From NCBI GenBank assembly GCA_903939665.1, contig CAJAHZ010000037.1:1-14918 (forward strand): 14,918 nucleotides of DNA, given 5' to 3'. This document shows, in pieces, positions 6,775 through 13,442 of the stretch; position 1 is the stretch's first letter; each line of letters begins with the position of its first letter. A program made the translations under genes and the position numbers. The notes beneath the pieces were generated by a model that saw only the letters and a program-made list of their open reading frames with translations, was not told the DNA's origin and ran no database searches. The stretch is from an uncultured Pseudomonadota bacterium. Lineage in GTDB: Bacteria > Pseudomonadota > Gammaproteobacteria > Burkholderiales > Rhodocyclaceae.

Positions 6775-6876
6775 ACAAACATATTGCGGTGCACCATTCG
6801 CCTCTCCACATCGAGACCGATCGCAGCGGGTGTGGCACCAGCTAATTTTTTATTGTTAATAATCCAGGAGATACAC

Positions 6877-7413
6877 ATGAACAAAGTCGCCGAGCAATTC
6901 ACCAGCGCCAACAAAGCTGGTATCGAAACCCTGCAAACCGTTGCCAACACGTCGCTTACCGGCCTTGCCAACCTGACGCTGCTGAACCTCAACACCGCCC
7001 GCGCTGTGCTGGAAGACGGCGCCGCAAATGCCAAGGCGCTGCTCGCAGTCAAGGACGTCCAGGGTCTGCTCGCTCTGCAGAAGTCGCTGGCTCAGCCGAC
7101 CGTCGAGAAGGCCATCGCTTACTCGCGCAGCGTGTATGAAATCGTCAGCCAGTCGTCGACCGGCCTGACCCAGGTCGTTGAAGAGCAGGTTTCTGAAGTG
7201 AACAAGAACGTCAACTCGGCGATCGAAAAAGCACTGAAGAACGCTCCGGCAGGCTCCGAAGTTGCCGTGACCGCTGTGAAATCCGCCATCGCCGCTGCCA
7301 ACTCGGCCTACAGCAATATCAGCAAAGTTGCCAAGCAAGCCACCGAAATGGCCGAAGCCAACGTTGCTGCTGCCAACGCAGCAACGGTGAAGCTGGTCAA
7401 GAAGGCTGCCTAA
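6877..7413 (+). CDS. phaP: Phasin (polyhydroxyalkanoate granule-associated protein)
   Basis: Phasins coat polyhydroxybutyrate granules in the cytoplasm and control their number and size. The 178-aa product is small, alanine-rich, lysine-capped and almost entirely amphipathic helix. It shows the family pattern: FTSANKAGIETLQTVANTSL near the start, LNLNTARAVLEDGAANAKALL at about 33-53, LQKSLAQPTVEKAIAYSRSVYEI in the middle, and an Ala/Lys-rich tail ending KLVKKAA. ATG 6877 is chosen because CAGGAG lies 6 bases upstream; an in-frame start at 6784 would add a non-phasin stretch. It is monocistronic, with its own promoter upstream and a terminator directly downstream. It indicates that the organism stores PHA. 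Confidence 0.95.
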   Translation: MNKVAEQFTSANKAGIETLQTVANTSLTGLANLTLLNLNTARAVLEDGAANAKALLAVKDVQGLLALQKSLAQPTVEKAIAYSRSVYEIVSQSSTGLTQVVEEQVSEVNKNVNSAIEKALKNAPAGSEVAVTAVKSAIAAANSAYSNISKVAKQATEMAEANVAAANAATVKLVKKAA

Positions 7414-7433
7414 GTTCAGTTCCAGCACCATTT

Positions 7434-7460
7434 AATCCGGCGCATTGAATGCGCCGGATT
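7434..7460. repeat. Perfect 12-bp inverted repeat after phaP
   Basis: AATCCGGCGCAT (7434-7445), a 3-nt loop, then ATGCGCCGGATT (7449-7460) form a perfect GC-rich stem 21 nt after the phasin stop codon. It has no T-run and is followed at once by a second, T-tailed hairpin. It could protect the 3' end of the abundant phasin mRNA or strengthen termination. Confidence 0.75.
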
Positions 7461-7461
7461 C

Positions 7462-7489
7462 AAACCCGGCGCTACGGTGCCGGGTTTTT
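7462..7489 (+). terminator. Intrinsic terminator of phaP
   Basis: AAACCCGGC (7462-7470), an 8-nt loop, then GCCGGGTTT (7479-7487) pair perfectly, with further Ts to 7489. A GC-rich stem flanked by A-run and T-run is the usual form of a rho-independent terminator and would work in both directions, although the gene on the far side is co-oriented. Confidence 0.85.
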
Positions 7490-7615
7490 CGTTTCAGGCA
7501 GAACGTCGGCAATACCGGCAATTAAGCAGCAAATACAAACAAAAAGCCCCTCTTGCTTGCTACAACAAGTTTGGCGGCGCAAACTGTAGCGAACTAATCA
7601 ACGCGAAGGCAACGT

Positions 7616-7903
7616 ATGGGTACCGAAGTGAGCACATCCATTCTTCAATTTCTCAAGAGCAACGGTGAGAAGCTGGACGCCGAGATTGCTGCGGCGCTAC
7701 ATATCCCGATGGCATCATTAAAGACTCACGTCGCGCAATTGTCAGCGGCCGGTGAAGTGATCTGCTGCAACGTGACGCGATACATCGAAGGCAAGAAAAT
7801 CGAAGGCGTCAGTTGCCGCTTGTCCTGCGACTTGCCGTCGCCGGCGCGCGGGAGAAAACCCGGCGTCAAGAAGGACCCCAACGCTGACCTTAACCTGATG
7901 TAA
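7616..7903 (+). CDS. Small winged-helix-like DNA-binding protein
   Basis: A 95-aa protein. Residues about 5-62 have a helix-turn-helix pattern typical of small winged-helix regulators: SILQFLKSNGEKLDAEIAAAL, then HIPMASLKTHVAQLSAAGEV as turn and recognition helix, then a beta wing with two cysteines (VICCNVTRYIEGKKI). The C-terminal tail is basic and proline-rich (SPARGRKPGVKK) and may add DNA contact. ATG 7616 is preceded by GAAGG at about 6 bases. The product lies 127 bp after the phaP terminator and 59 bp before the DUF2721 gene. No target can be deduced; the resemblance to FaeA/ArsR-type small HTH proteins is only structural. Confidence 0.7.
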   Translation: MGTEVSTSILQFLKSNGEKLDAEIAAALHIPMASLKTHVAQLSAAGEVICCNVTRYIEGKKIEGVSCRLSCDLPSPARGRKPGVKKDPNADLNLM

Positions 7904-7962
7904 AACAAAAATCAGCCTTGGCACCCGCCAGCGCTGATTGCGTTTTTCTTCACGAGGCCACT

Positions 7963-8430
7963 TTGCAGTCAGCCGGCATTTCCAGCATCGCTCACGTCAT
8001 CCAGTTGGCGGTTGCGCCGGTTTTTTTGCTGACCGGCGTTGGCGCGATTCTCGCGGTGCTGATCAATCGACTGGCGCGTGTCGTCGACCGTTTCCGCACG
8101 CTTGAACACCGCTTGCCGGAGGCCGAAAACGACCGTCTGGCGCCAACGCAAACCGAGATGCAGATCCTCTCGCGCAGAGCCCGGCTGATCCATTGGTCGA
8201 TCAGTCTTTGTACGATCTGCGCCCTGTTTGTCTGCGTCGTGATTGCAACGCTTTTCATCGGCTCGATGATCGGCGTTGATCTGTCAGGCACCATCGCCCT
8301 GCTTTTCGTCGCCGCGATGCTTGCGCTGATTGCCGGCCTGTTGAGTTTCCTGCGGGAAATCACACTGGCCACCGGCAGTATCCACGTCAGCCTTTCGGGC
8401 TCGCGTTTGCCGGCCAGCGCCGGGAAATAA
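7963..8430 (+). CDS. DUF2721 family inner-membrane protein
   Basis: A 155-aa membrane protein. It shows the DUF2721 pattern: SIAHVIQLAVAPVFLLTGVGAILAVLINRLARVVDR at the start, a charged loop, RRARLIHWSISLCTICALFVC, and a final LLFVAAMLALIAGLLSFLREI. Three transmembrane segments are predicted by eye at about 12-35, 77-100 and 107-131. The function of the family is unknown. The TTG at 7963 is preferred because ACGAGG lies 5 bases upstream and it puts the first helix near the N-terminus as in the family; a TTG at 7918 has no ribosome site. It follows the small HTH gene by 59 bp and may be cotranscribed with it. It converges on the histidine kinase gene with a 14-bp gap. Confidence 0.85.
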   Translation: MQSAGISSIAHVIQLAVAPVFLLTGVGAILAVLINRLARVVDRFRTLEHRLPEAENDRLAPTQTEMQILSRRARLIHWSISLCTICALFVCVVIATLFIGSMIGVDLSGTIALLFVAAMLALIAGLLSFLREITLATGSIHVSLSGSRLPASAGK

Positions 8431-8444
8431 ACCAGCCCCCGCGT

Positions 8445-10505
8445 TCAGTAGGCCGGCTCCGCCGGCCCGTACTCAGGCTCACTCAGCAGCCACACCGAGA
8501 ACGTTGCCCCTTGTCCGTAGACACTGTCAACGGTAATACGACCGCCATAGCGTTCGACCAGCGAATAACTGATCGACAGGCCAAGGCCGGTACCCAGCGT
8601 TTTCTTGGTGGTAAAAAATGGATCAAAAATACGGTCAATATCCTCGGGGCGAATGCCTTCGCCGGTATCGGAAACATCGATACGCACACCACGTGGCACA
8701 CCCGCTTCGTCCCAGTCGCTGCTGGCCAGCGTCAAGGTACCGCCCGCCGGCATAGCCTGCACGGCATTGACGATCAGATTGATCAAAACCTGCTGCAATT
8801 CCTGACCATTGATTTCAACCCAACGCATTGCGTCATATGCCTGAGCGACCCGAACGCTGCGCTTGACCAGATGATGTTGTGAAAGCACCAGACAATCGGC
8901 AAGCACCGCGCTGCACTCGATGCGCTCGACGTAGCCGGCGAACTCTCCGGGGCGGGCAAACTGCAACAGCTTGGTAACGATCACGCGAATCCGGTTGACC
9001 TGTTCGTCGATCAGCCGAACCTCTCTCATCACCGGCTGCGCCGCGGGGCCGAGCACATCACGCAGGACATCGAGATTGCCCTGGATCACCGCAATCGGGT
9101 TGTTGATTTCATGCGCCACGCCAGCCGTCAACTCGCCGATGGCCGCCAGCTTTTCGCTCATTACCAGTTGGCGCTGCGCTTCGCGCAGATGGGTATTGGC
9201 CTGCTCCAGCGCGATCGTCCGCTCGGCAACCTTCAGATCCAGTTCATTGGCCCAGCGCTGCAGTTCGTTACGCTTCAACGCGAGCACATCAAGCAAATGA
9301 TCAAACTCACCGGCCAGACGCCCCAACTCGTCACGGCTGCCGGTCACGCCGACCCGCGCATCGATTTCGCCGGCATCAATACGCACGATGGCGTCATTCA
9401 TTTTTTTCAACGGTCGGAAAATACTGCGTGCCCAGTAGAGAGAGCACGCCGAACCGAGCAGACTGATGGTGGCGAAAAGAATGAAAATCACCGCCAGCGC
9501 ATTTTCCTTGGCTGACCGGAAAGGCGCTTCGAGAAAGCCGACATAAAGCATGCCGACACGCATGCCAAAACTGTCCACCACCGGCTCGTAGCCAGAGACA
9601 TACCAGTCATTGACCACGAAGGCGGTGTCCAGCCAGGTATTTCCCTGTTCCAGCACAAACTCGCGAACGCTTTGCGAAACGCGGGTACCCAAGGCCCGCT
9701 CACCCTCGAACAGGCGAACGTTGGTGGCGATCCGCGTATCGCCAAGAAAGAGCGTTGCGGTTCCTTTGCTGCCAAGAGGCAGCGAACCGTCGCGGTAAAT
9801 GATCGCATTCAGCGTATCGACAAAACCCAGGTTGCCGTTAAGCAAGGTGCCGCCCTCGACAACACCGAGCAACTGCCCATCGCCATTGAGGATCGGCGCT
9901 GCGGCGTGGATGATCATGCCGCGCGTTTCGTTCTGCCGCGGATCGGGCGCCGCTTGCGCGGTGGGCACGAGACTCAGGCTGGCACGATCGCGCAGCGAGG
10001 CATCAATCGCCGTGAGTTGCGCCATGTCGTAGATATCGATTGCGCTGTCGGCACGACCCTGCAAGGCACTTTTGACCACCGGCCAGGCTGCATGGTCGAC
10101 GGCATCGGGCTGTGCAGCGGCGGCATAACGGACCTTGCCTGAACGATCAAGAACGTACATGAAGTCAAGCCGGTCGCGACGCCGGGCAAGCTCAAGCTCC
10201 GATTCGATGGCCGCCCGATTGCCGCTCGCCAGCGCCAGTTGCAGACGCTGCGCTGCGGCGAGCGCCTCGACCTGCAAGCCAAGCCCTTTGACCACCCGGT
10301 CAAAATACTCATGCGCCGTGACCATGTCACCGCCGACCTTGAAGATCAGCAGCCTGTGATAGCTGGTGTTGCTCCAGTACCAGACCAGCGCCATGATGAT
10401 CGGAAAGCCGATGAGCAATGGCGCCAGCACGAGAAACAGCAGCTTGGCGCGCACCGACGCACGGAAGTAGTCAGTCAGGCGGCGCAGCAATCCAGGAGGC
10501 GTCAT
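8445..10505 (-). CDS. Membrane sensor histidine kinase (periplasmic sensor, HAMP, HisKA, HATPase)
   Basis: A 686-aa kinase with membrane helices at about 21-43 and 336-358 enclosing a periplasmic domain of about 290 residues of double-Cache type. That domain carries VGML..GFLEAPFR at its end, common in such sensors. A HAMP linker (about 359-412) and coiled coil (412-450) follow. The phospho-accepting histidine is H465 in AGVAHEINNP. The ATP domain shows the N box (INLIVNAVQAM), G1 (DTGEGI, 613-618), F box (FDPFFTT) and G2 (GTGLGLS, 638-644). All catalytic motifs look intact. It starts 21 bp after the response regulator stop, with no clear ribosome site, so translation is probably coupled. The layout matches NtrB/AtoS/DctB-like kinases that pair with sigma-54 regulators. 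The ligand is unknown; small organic acids are common for such Cache domains. Confidence 0.93.
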   Translation of the reverse strand: MTPPGLLRRLTDYFRASVRAKLLFLVLAPLLIGFPIIMALVWYWSNTSYHRLLIFKVGGDMVTAHEYFDRVVKGLGLQVEALAAAQRLQLALASGNRAAIESELELARRRDRLDFMYVLDRSGKVRYAAAAQPDAVDHAAWPVVKSALQGRADSAIDIYDMAQLTAIDASLRDRASLSLVPTAQAAPDPRQNETRGMIIHAAAPILNGDGQLLGVVEGGTLLNGNLGFVDTLNAIIYRDGSLPLGSKGTATLFLGDTRIATNVRLFEGERALGTRVSQSVREFVLEQGNTWLDTAFVVNDWYVSGYEPVVDSFGMRVGMLYVGFLEAPFRSAKENALAVIFILFATISLLGSACSLYWARSIFRPLKKMNDAIVRIDAGEIDARVGVTGSRDELGRLAGEFDHLLDVLALKRNELQRWANELDLKVAERTIALEQANTHLREAQRQLVMSEKLAAIGELTAGVAHEINNPIAVIQGNLDVLRDVLGPAAQPVMREVRLIDEQVNRIRVIVTKLLQFARPGEFAGYVERIECSAVLADCLVLSQHHLVKRSVRVAQAYDAMRWVEINGQELQQVLINLIVNAVQAMPAGGTLTLASSDWDEAGVPRGVRIDVSDTGEGIRPEDIDRIFDPFFTTKKTLGTGLGLSISYSLVERYGGRITVDSVYGQGATFSVWLLSEPEYGPAEPAY

Positions 10506-10526
10506 TTATGTAAATGCCGGGCGGTT

Positions 10527-11960
10527 TCAATAACTGCTGCGCATGCCGGACAAGCCCGACTCACACCACTCCTGGCATTTGCGTTCCAACGTCTTGCGCG
10601 AAACGCCAAGCTGGCGTGCAGCTTCTGACTTGTTGCCACCGGTCGCAGAGAGCACGCGCAAAATATGGCGTTTCTCAACTTCGGCGAGTGAGCACTGCGT
10701 GTGTTGCGAGTCGGTCTGGCCTGCATCCCGCACATCGCCAAGCGGAGCGCTGCAAGCCACCAGCAGGGCTTCGATGGGAAAACAGCCAAGGATCAGCGAG
10801 CGTTCAAGAAAATTTTTCAGTTCTCGCACATTGCCCGGCCACGGGTACGCGGCAAGCGCCTCCAGCACTTCGCACGTCAAGGTGAGCGGTGTCACGCCAA
10901 GTTGCGTCGACAGCAAGCCCATGAAATGTGCGGCGAGTTCACGTACATCTTCGCTTCGGCTGCGCAACGGCGGAATGGCAATATCCACCACCGCCAGACG
11001 GTAGTAGAGGTCCTGCCGAAAACGCCCGGCCGCGACCTCTCCGGCCAGCTCGCGGTTGGTCGCGGCAATGATGCGCACATCAACCGGCACTTCCTTTTCG
11101 GAACCGACAGGACGCACCCGACGCTCTTCAAGCACACGCAACAGCTTGGTTTGCATCGCCAGCGGCAGTTCGGCGATTTCATCAAGGAAGAGCGTACCGC
11201 CGTGAGCGTAATAAAAAAGACCATTGCGACTCCCCGTGGCTCCCGTAAAAGCGCCCTTGACGTGGCCAAAGAGTTCGCTCTCGATCAACTCGGCGGCAAT
11301 CGCCCCGCAATTCACCGGTACGAAAGGACGCGCCGCGCGCGCGCTCATCTGGTGCAGCGCCCGCGCCGTCACCTCCTTGCCGGTACCCGATTCGCCCTGC
11401 AGCAACACAGTCGTCGGCATCGGCGCAATGCGCTTGATCAGGCCACGCAGGTGTTGGATCGCCGCCGAATGACCGATCAGACCATCGACCTCGGCACCGA
11501 GTTCGGCCAGTTCACGACGCAGCACGAAATTTTCACGGGCCAGCCGCGCTCCCTCAAAGCAGCGCTTGATCGAATTGAGCATCTGGTCAACACGAAAAGG
11601 CTTGAGAATGAAATCAGACGCGCCGGCACGTAGCGCCTCGATCGCCGTATCCATATCGGCAAAGGCGGTAATCAGGATCACGTCGCCGTTGAAGCCGCCT
11701 TCGCGCAGTTCGTGCAACCATTCGATCCCCGACTTTCCCGGTAGCGCGATATCGAGCACGATCAGATCAAAATGCAGACGCGCCATCAACTCGATTCCCC
11801 GCTCAACGTCGCCGACCACTTCAACCAGCCCGCAGCGGGGCTTCAGTGTCCGCTCAAGAAAGCTGCGCATGCCCGCTTCATCGTCAACAACAAGCACCGA
11901 AAAGGCCTGCCAGTTGCCGAAGGTAGCGACCGTATCAACTGCGCCATCAACCTGCTGCAT
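10527..11960 (-). CDS. Sigma-54-dependent response regulator (REC, AAA+, Fis-type HTH)
   Basis: A 477-aa NtrC-family activator. The receiver domain (about 18-125) has D26/D27, phospho-acceptor D70 in VLDIALPG, and K120. The AAA+ domain (about 160-385) has Walker A GESGTGKE (189-196), the sigma-54 contact loop GAFTGA (236-241) and Walker B LFLDEI (D260/E261). The C-terminus (about 425-465) carries the Fis-type HTH: GGNKSEAARQLGVSRKTLERK. The intact GAFTGA means it can open sigma-54 promoters once phosphorylated by the neighbouring kinase. ATG 11960 is chosen because GGAG lies 7 bases upstream; the GTG at 11966 overlaps that site. A short ORF stops 2 nt before this start, suggesting translational coupling. 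The target promoters are unknown. Confidence 0.95.
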   Translation of the reverse strand: MQQVDGAVDTVATFGNWQAFSVLVVDDEAGMRSFLERTLKPRCGLVEVVGDVERGIELMARLHFDLIVLDIALPGKSGIEWLHELREGGFNGDVILITAFADMDTAIEALRAGASDFILKPFRVDQMLNSIKRCFEGARLARENFVLRRELAELGAEVDGLIGHSAAIQHLRGLIKRIAPMPTTVLLQGESGTGKEVTARALHQMSARAARPFVPVNCGAIAAELIESELFGHVKGAFTGATGSRNGLFYYAHGGTLFLDEIAELPLAMQTKLLRVLEERRVRPVGSEKEVPVDVRIIAATNRELAGEVAAGRFRQDLYYRLAVVDIAIPPLRSRSEDVRELAAHFMGLLSTQLGVTPLTLTCEVLEALAAYPWPGNVRELKNFLERSLILGCFPIEALLVACSAPLGDVRDAGQTDSQHTQCSLAEVEKRHILRVLSATGGNKSEAARQLGVSRKTLERKCQEWCESGLSGMRSSY

Positions 11961-11962
11961 GC

Positions 11963-12097
11963 TCACTCTCCAATGTCCTTCTCCATGCGCTCGCCGGCCA
12001 GACGCCGGTCGCGTGCTTCAACTGTCATCGCAATGACACCGACACACCGCACAATAATCACCCGAAGACGATACTGCCTAAAGATTTTTTTCATCAT
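11963..12097 (-). CDS. Possible 44-aa leader or small protein upstream of the response regulator
   Basis: An ATG at 12097 (or 12094) opens a 44-codon frame beginning MMKKIFRQYRLRVIIV and ending ERMEKDIGE. Its TGA lies 2 nt before the response regulator ATG (TGAGCATG), an arrangement typical of coupled genes. The middle (VIIVRCVGVIAM) is moderately hydrophobic and the ends are charged. There is no clear ribosome site before the first ATG and no family that I recognise. It could be a chance frame on the leader of the operon; the perfect stop-start adjacency is the main argument for it. Confidence 0.3.
   Translation of the reverse strand: MMKKIFRQYRLRVIIVRCVGVIAMTVEARDRRLAGERMEKDIGE
12023..12038. 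promoter_or_regulatory. Palindrome TGTCA-N6-TGACA, candidate CRP/FNR-family operator
   Basis: TGTCATCGCAATGACA is a perfect 6-bp dyad with a 4-bp centre. The spacing TGTCA-N6-TGACA copies the half-site geometry of CRP/FNR-family sites (TGTGA-N6-TCACA). It lies about 63-78 bp upstream of the response regulator start and between two divergent transcription units, so it could serve either. It also falls inside the possible 44-codon ORF. The binding protein is not known. Confidence 0.4.
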
Positions 12098-12125
12098 GCC
12101 GTTAAAATTCATTGGTAAGAATTGC

Positions 12126-12156
12126 TTGAATTTTACCGCCGTGCTATTAGTATTAT
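12126..12156 (+). promoter_or_regulatory. Weak sigma-70-like promoter candidate for the HDOD operon
   Basis: TTGAAT (12126-12131) and TATTAT (12151-12156) match the hexamers well, but the 19-bp spacer is longer than optimal. The surrounding sequence is markedly AT-rich compared with its neighbours, which favours a promoter here. The start of the downstream gene is 65 bp further on. Confidence 0.3.
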
Positions 12157-12220
12157 CGTTTGAAGTGCGCAGCCAGCCTCGCTTCCCGAGCACCGAGACT
12201 GTTGAAATCAAGAAAAGACT

Positions 12221-13423
12221 ATGCCAAAACCGTATTTCTTTTTCCGCCCGATGCTCGCAAAGAACCATGCCTGGGCTGCATTCGACTGGCAAACCGACCA
12301 AACGGCGACGGTCGAAGCGGCTGACTACGCTCACTGTCTTGGCGAATCCGGGGTCGAACCTCTGGCCCGAAAAGCGCCGCTGATTATCCCGACGGCTCCA
12401 GCTTGGCTTGAACACGGCGAGTTTATTCAGAAATTCGAAGCCAACCAAGCTATTTTCGTATTGCCGACGGGCATCCTTGAGGATGCTCCAAACATTGAGC
12501 AATGCAAGGCGCTGCGAAAGCAGGGGCGGCATTGCGCCCTGCACGTAACAAGCGCTGAAATCATCCGGCAGATTCCCGTCGCCGCCTTCGACTATCTTCA
12601 GTTTGATGCCCGCTTTGCGCGCCACCAGTTGCCGGCCTCTGAACTGAGTTACACAGGCGATGCCGGTTTCAGGAAAATTGCCCATGCCATCGACTCGCGC
12701 GAAGAGTTTGACTGGCTGGCCACCCATCATTTCGAGCTCTACGACAGCAGCTTCGTGACCTTGCGTAACGCAGCAGCAGGCAAGGATGCCGACCTGACCC
12801 GCCTGAAACTCCTCAAGCTGTTGAGCCTCGTCGCACAGGATGCCGATACGCGCGAGATTGAAGTGATATTCCGCGAGGAGCCAAAACTTTCCTACAACCT
12901 GCTACGTCTGGTCAACTCCGTCGCAGTCGGTGCAAAGACAAGTATCGGCAGCTTTTCCCAGGCAATCGCCATCCTCGGTCGTCGCCAGTTACAGCGCTGG
13001 CTGCAACTGCTCATCTACGCCAACCAATTGTCACACGTCAGGGAGCCCAACCCGCTGCTGCAACTTGCCGCGGCCCGCGGCAGACAGATGGAGCTTCTGG
13101 TCGGCGCCATTGAGCCGGCAATCGATATTGAAGAATTTGGCGACACGGCCTTCATGACAGGAATTTTCTCCCTGCTCGACGTTTTGCTCAAGCTGCCAAT
13201 GAGCGAGATTCTCGACGCCTTGCCGCTTCAGAAAGACATCCACGATGCGCTGGGCTCCCGCCAGGGGATTCTCGGTCATCTGCTCAGCACCATCATCTGC
13301 GCCGAATCAGGAGACTTTCCGGGCGCCGCCGAGACCCTGCGGCAAATCGGCATCAACCCGTCCCGCCACGCATCGGCACAAACCGCAGCTCTCTTCTGGG
13401 CCAGCGGAATCAATCTCGACTAA
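12221..13423 (+). CDS. HDOD domain protein with eroded EAL-like N-terminus
   Basis: A 400-aa cytoplasmic protein. The HDOD domain (about 193-330) shows the family pattern: TRLKLLKLLSLVAQDADT, EEPKLSYNLLRLVNSVAVG, then SFSQAIAILGRRQLQRWLQLL. The first 180 residues retain traces of an EAL fold (AFDYLQFDARFA at the place of the DxxKID strand, AHAIDSREEFDWLATHHFELYDSSFV at the AEGVET...QGYF region). Every catalytic residue is gone, and the domain is shorter than usual. Both this protein and the one at 284-1708 end their HDOD part in FSLLDVLxKLP, so they are paralogues. The weak ribosome site is AAGAAAAG before ATG 12221. It is followed 19 bp later by the GAF-PAS-PAS-GGDEF gene and is probably its operon partner, giving an HDOD protein next to a c-di-GMP synthase. 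The role is likely regulatory. Confidence 0.87.
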   Translation: MPKPYFFFRPMLAKNHAWAAFDWQTDQTATVEAADYAHCLGESGVEPLARKAPLIIPTAPAWLEHGEFIQKFEANQAIFVLPTGILEDAPNIEQCKALRKQGRHCALHVTSAEIIRQIPVAAFDYLQFDARFARHQLPASELSYTGDAGFRKIAHAIDSREEFDWLATHHFELYDSSFVTLRNAAAGKDADLTRLKLLKLLSLVAQDADTREIEVIFREEPKLSYNLLRLVNSVAVGAKTSIGSFSQAIAILGRRQLQRWLQLLIYANQLSHVREPNPLLQLAAARGRQMELLVGAIEPAIDIEEFGDTAFMTGIFSLLDVLLKLPMSEILDALPLQKDIHDALGSRQGILGHLLSTIICAESGDFPGAAETLRQIGINPSRHASAQTAALFWASGINLD

Positions 13424-13442
13424 ACGAGACGCAAGCATCCCT

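Larger units (their letters stand above)
6505..6876. other. Divergent intergenic regulatory region (372 bp)
   Basis: There is no coding sequence here: reading frames in this stretch have no ribosome sites and no family resemblance. The region separates the FliD-like gene (leftward) from phaP (rightward). It contains a sigma-54 promoter facing left, a tandem pair of similar elements about 60-90 bp upstream of it, a sigma-70-like promoter facing right, and two copies of CGCAGCAAAAA. Just before the phaP ribosome site there is a small inverted repeat TTATT-GTT-AATAA (6850-6862). Confidence 0.7.

Noticed and set aside
7477..7668. Open frame beginning in the phaP terminator
   Set aside because: It starts inside the terminator stem, has no ribosome site, overlaps the HTH gene start and resembles no family.
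10701..11633. Long open frame opposite the sigma-54 regulator
   Set aside because: It is the antisense shadow of a gene with a complete set of conserved motifs; its composition is that of a GC-rich antisense frame.
12098..12730. Upstream extension of the small minus-strand frame into the HDOD gene
   Set aside because: The extension lies opposite the well-supported HDOD coding sequence and has no recognisable protein features.
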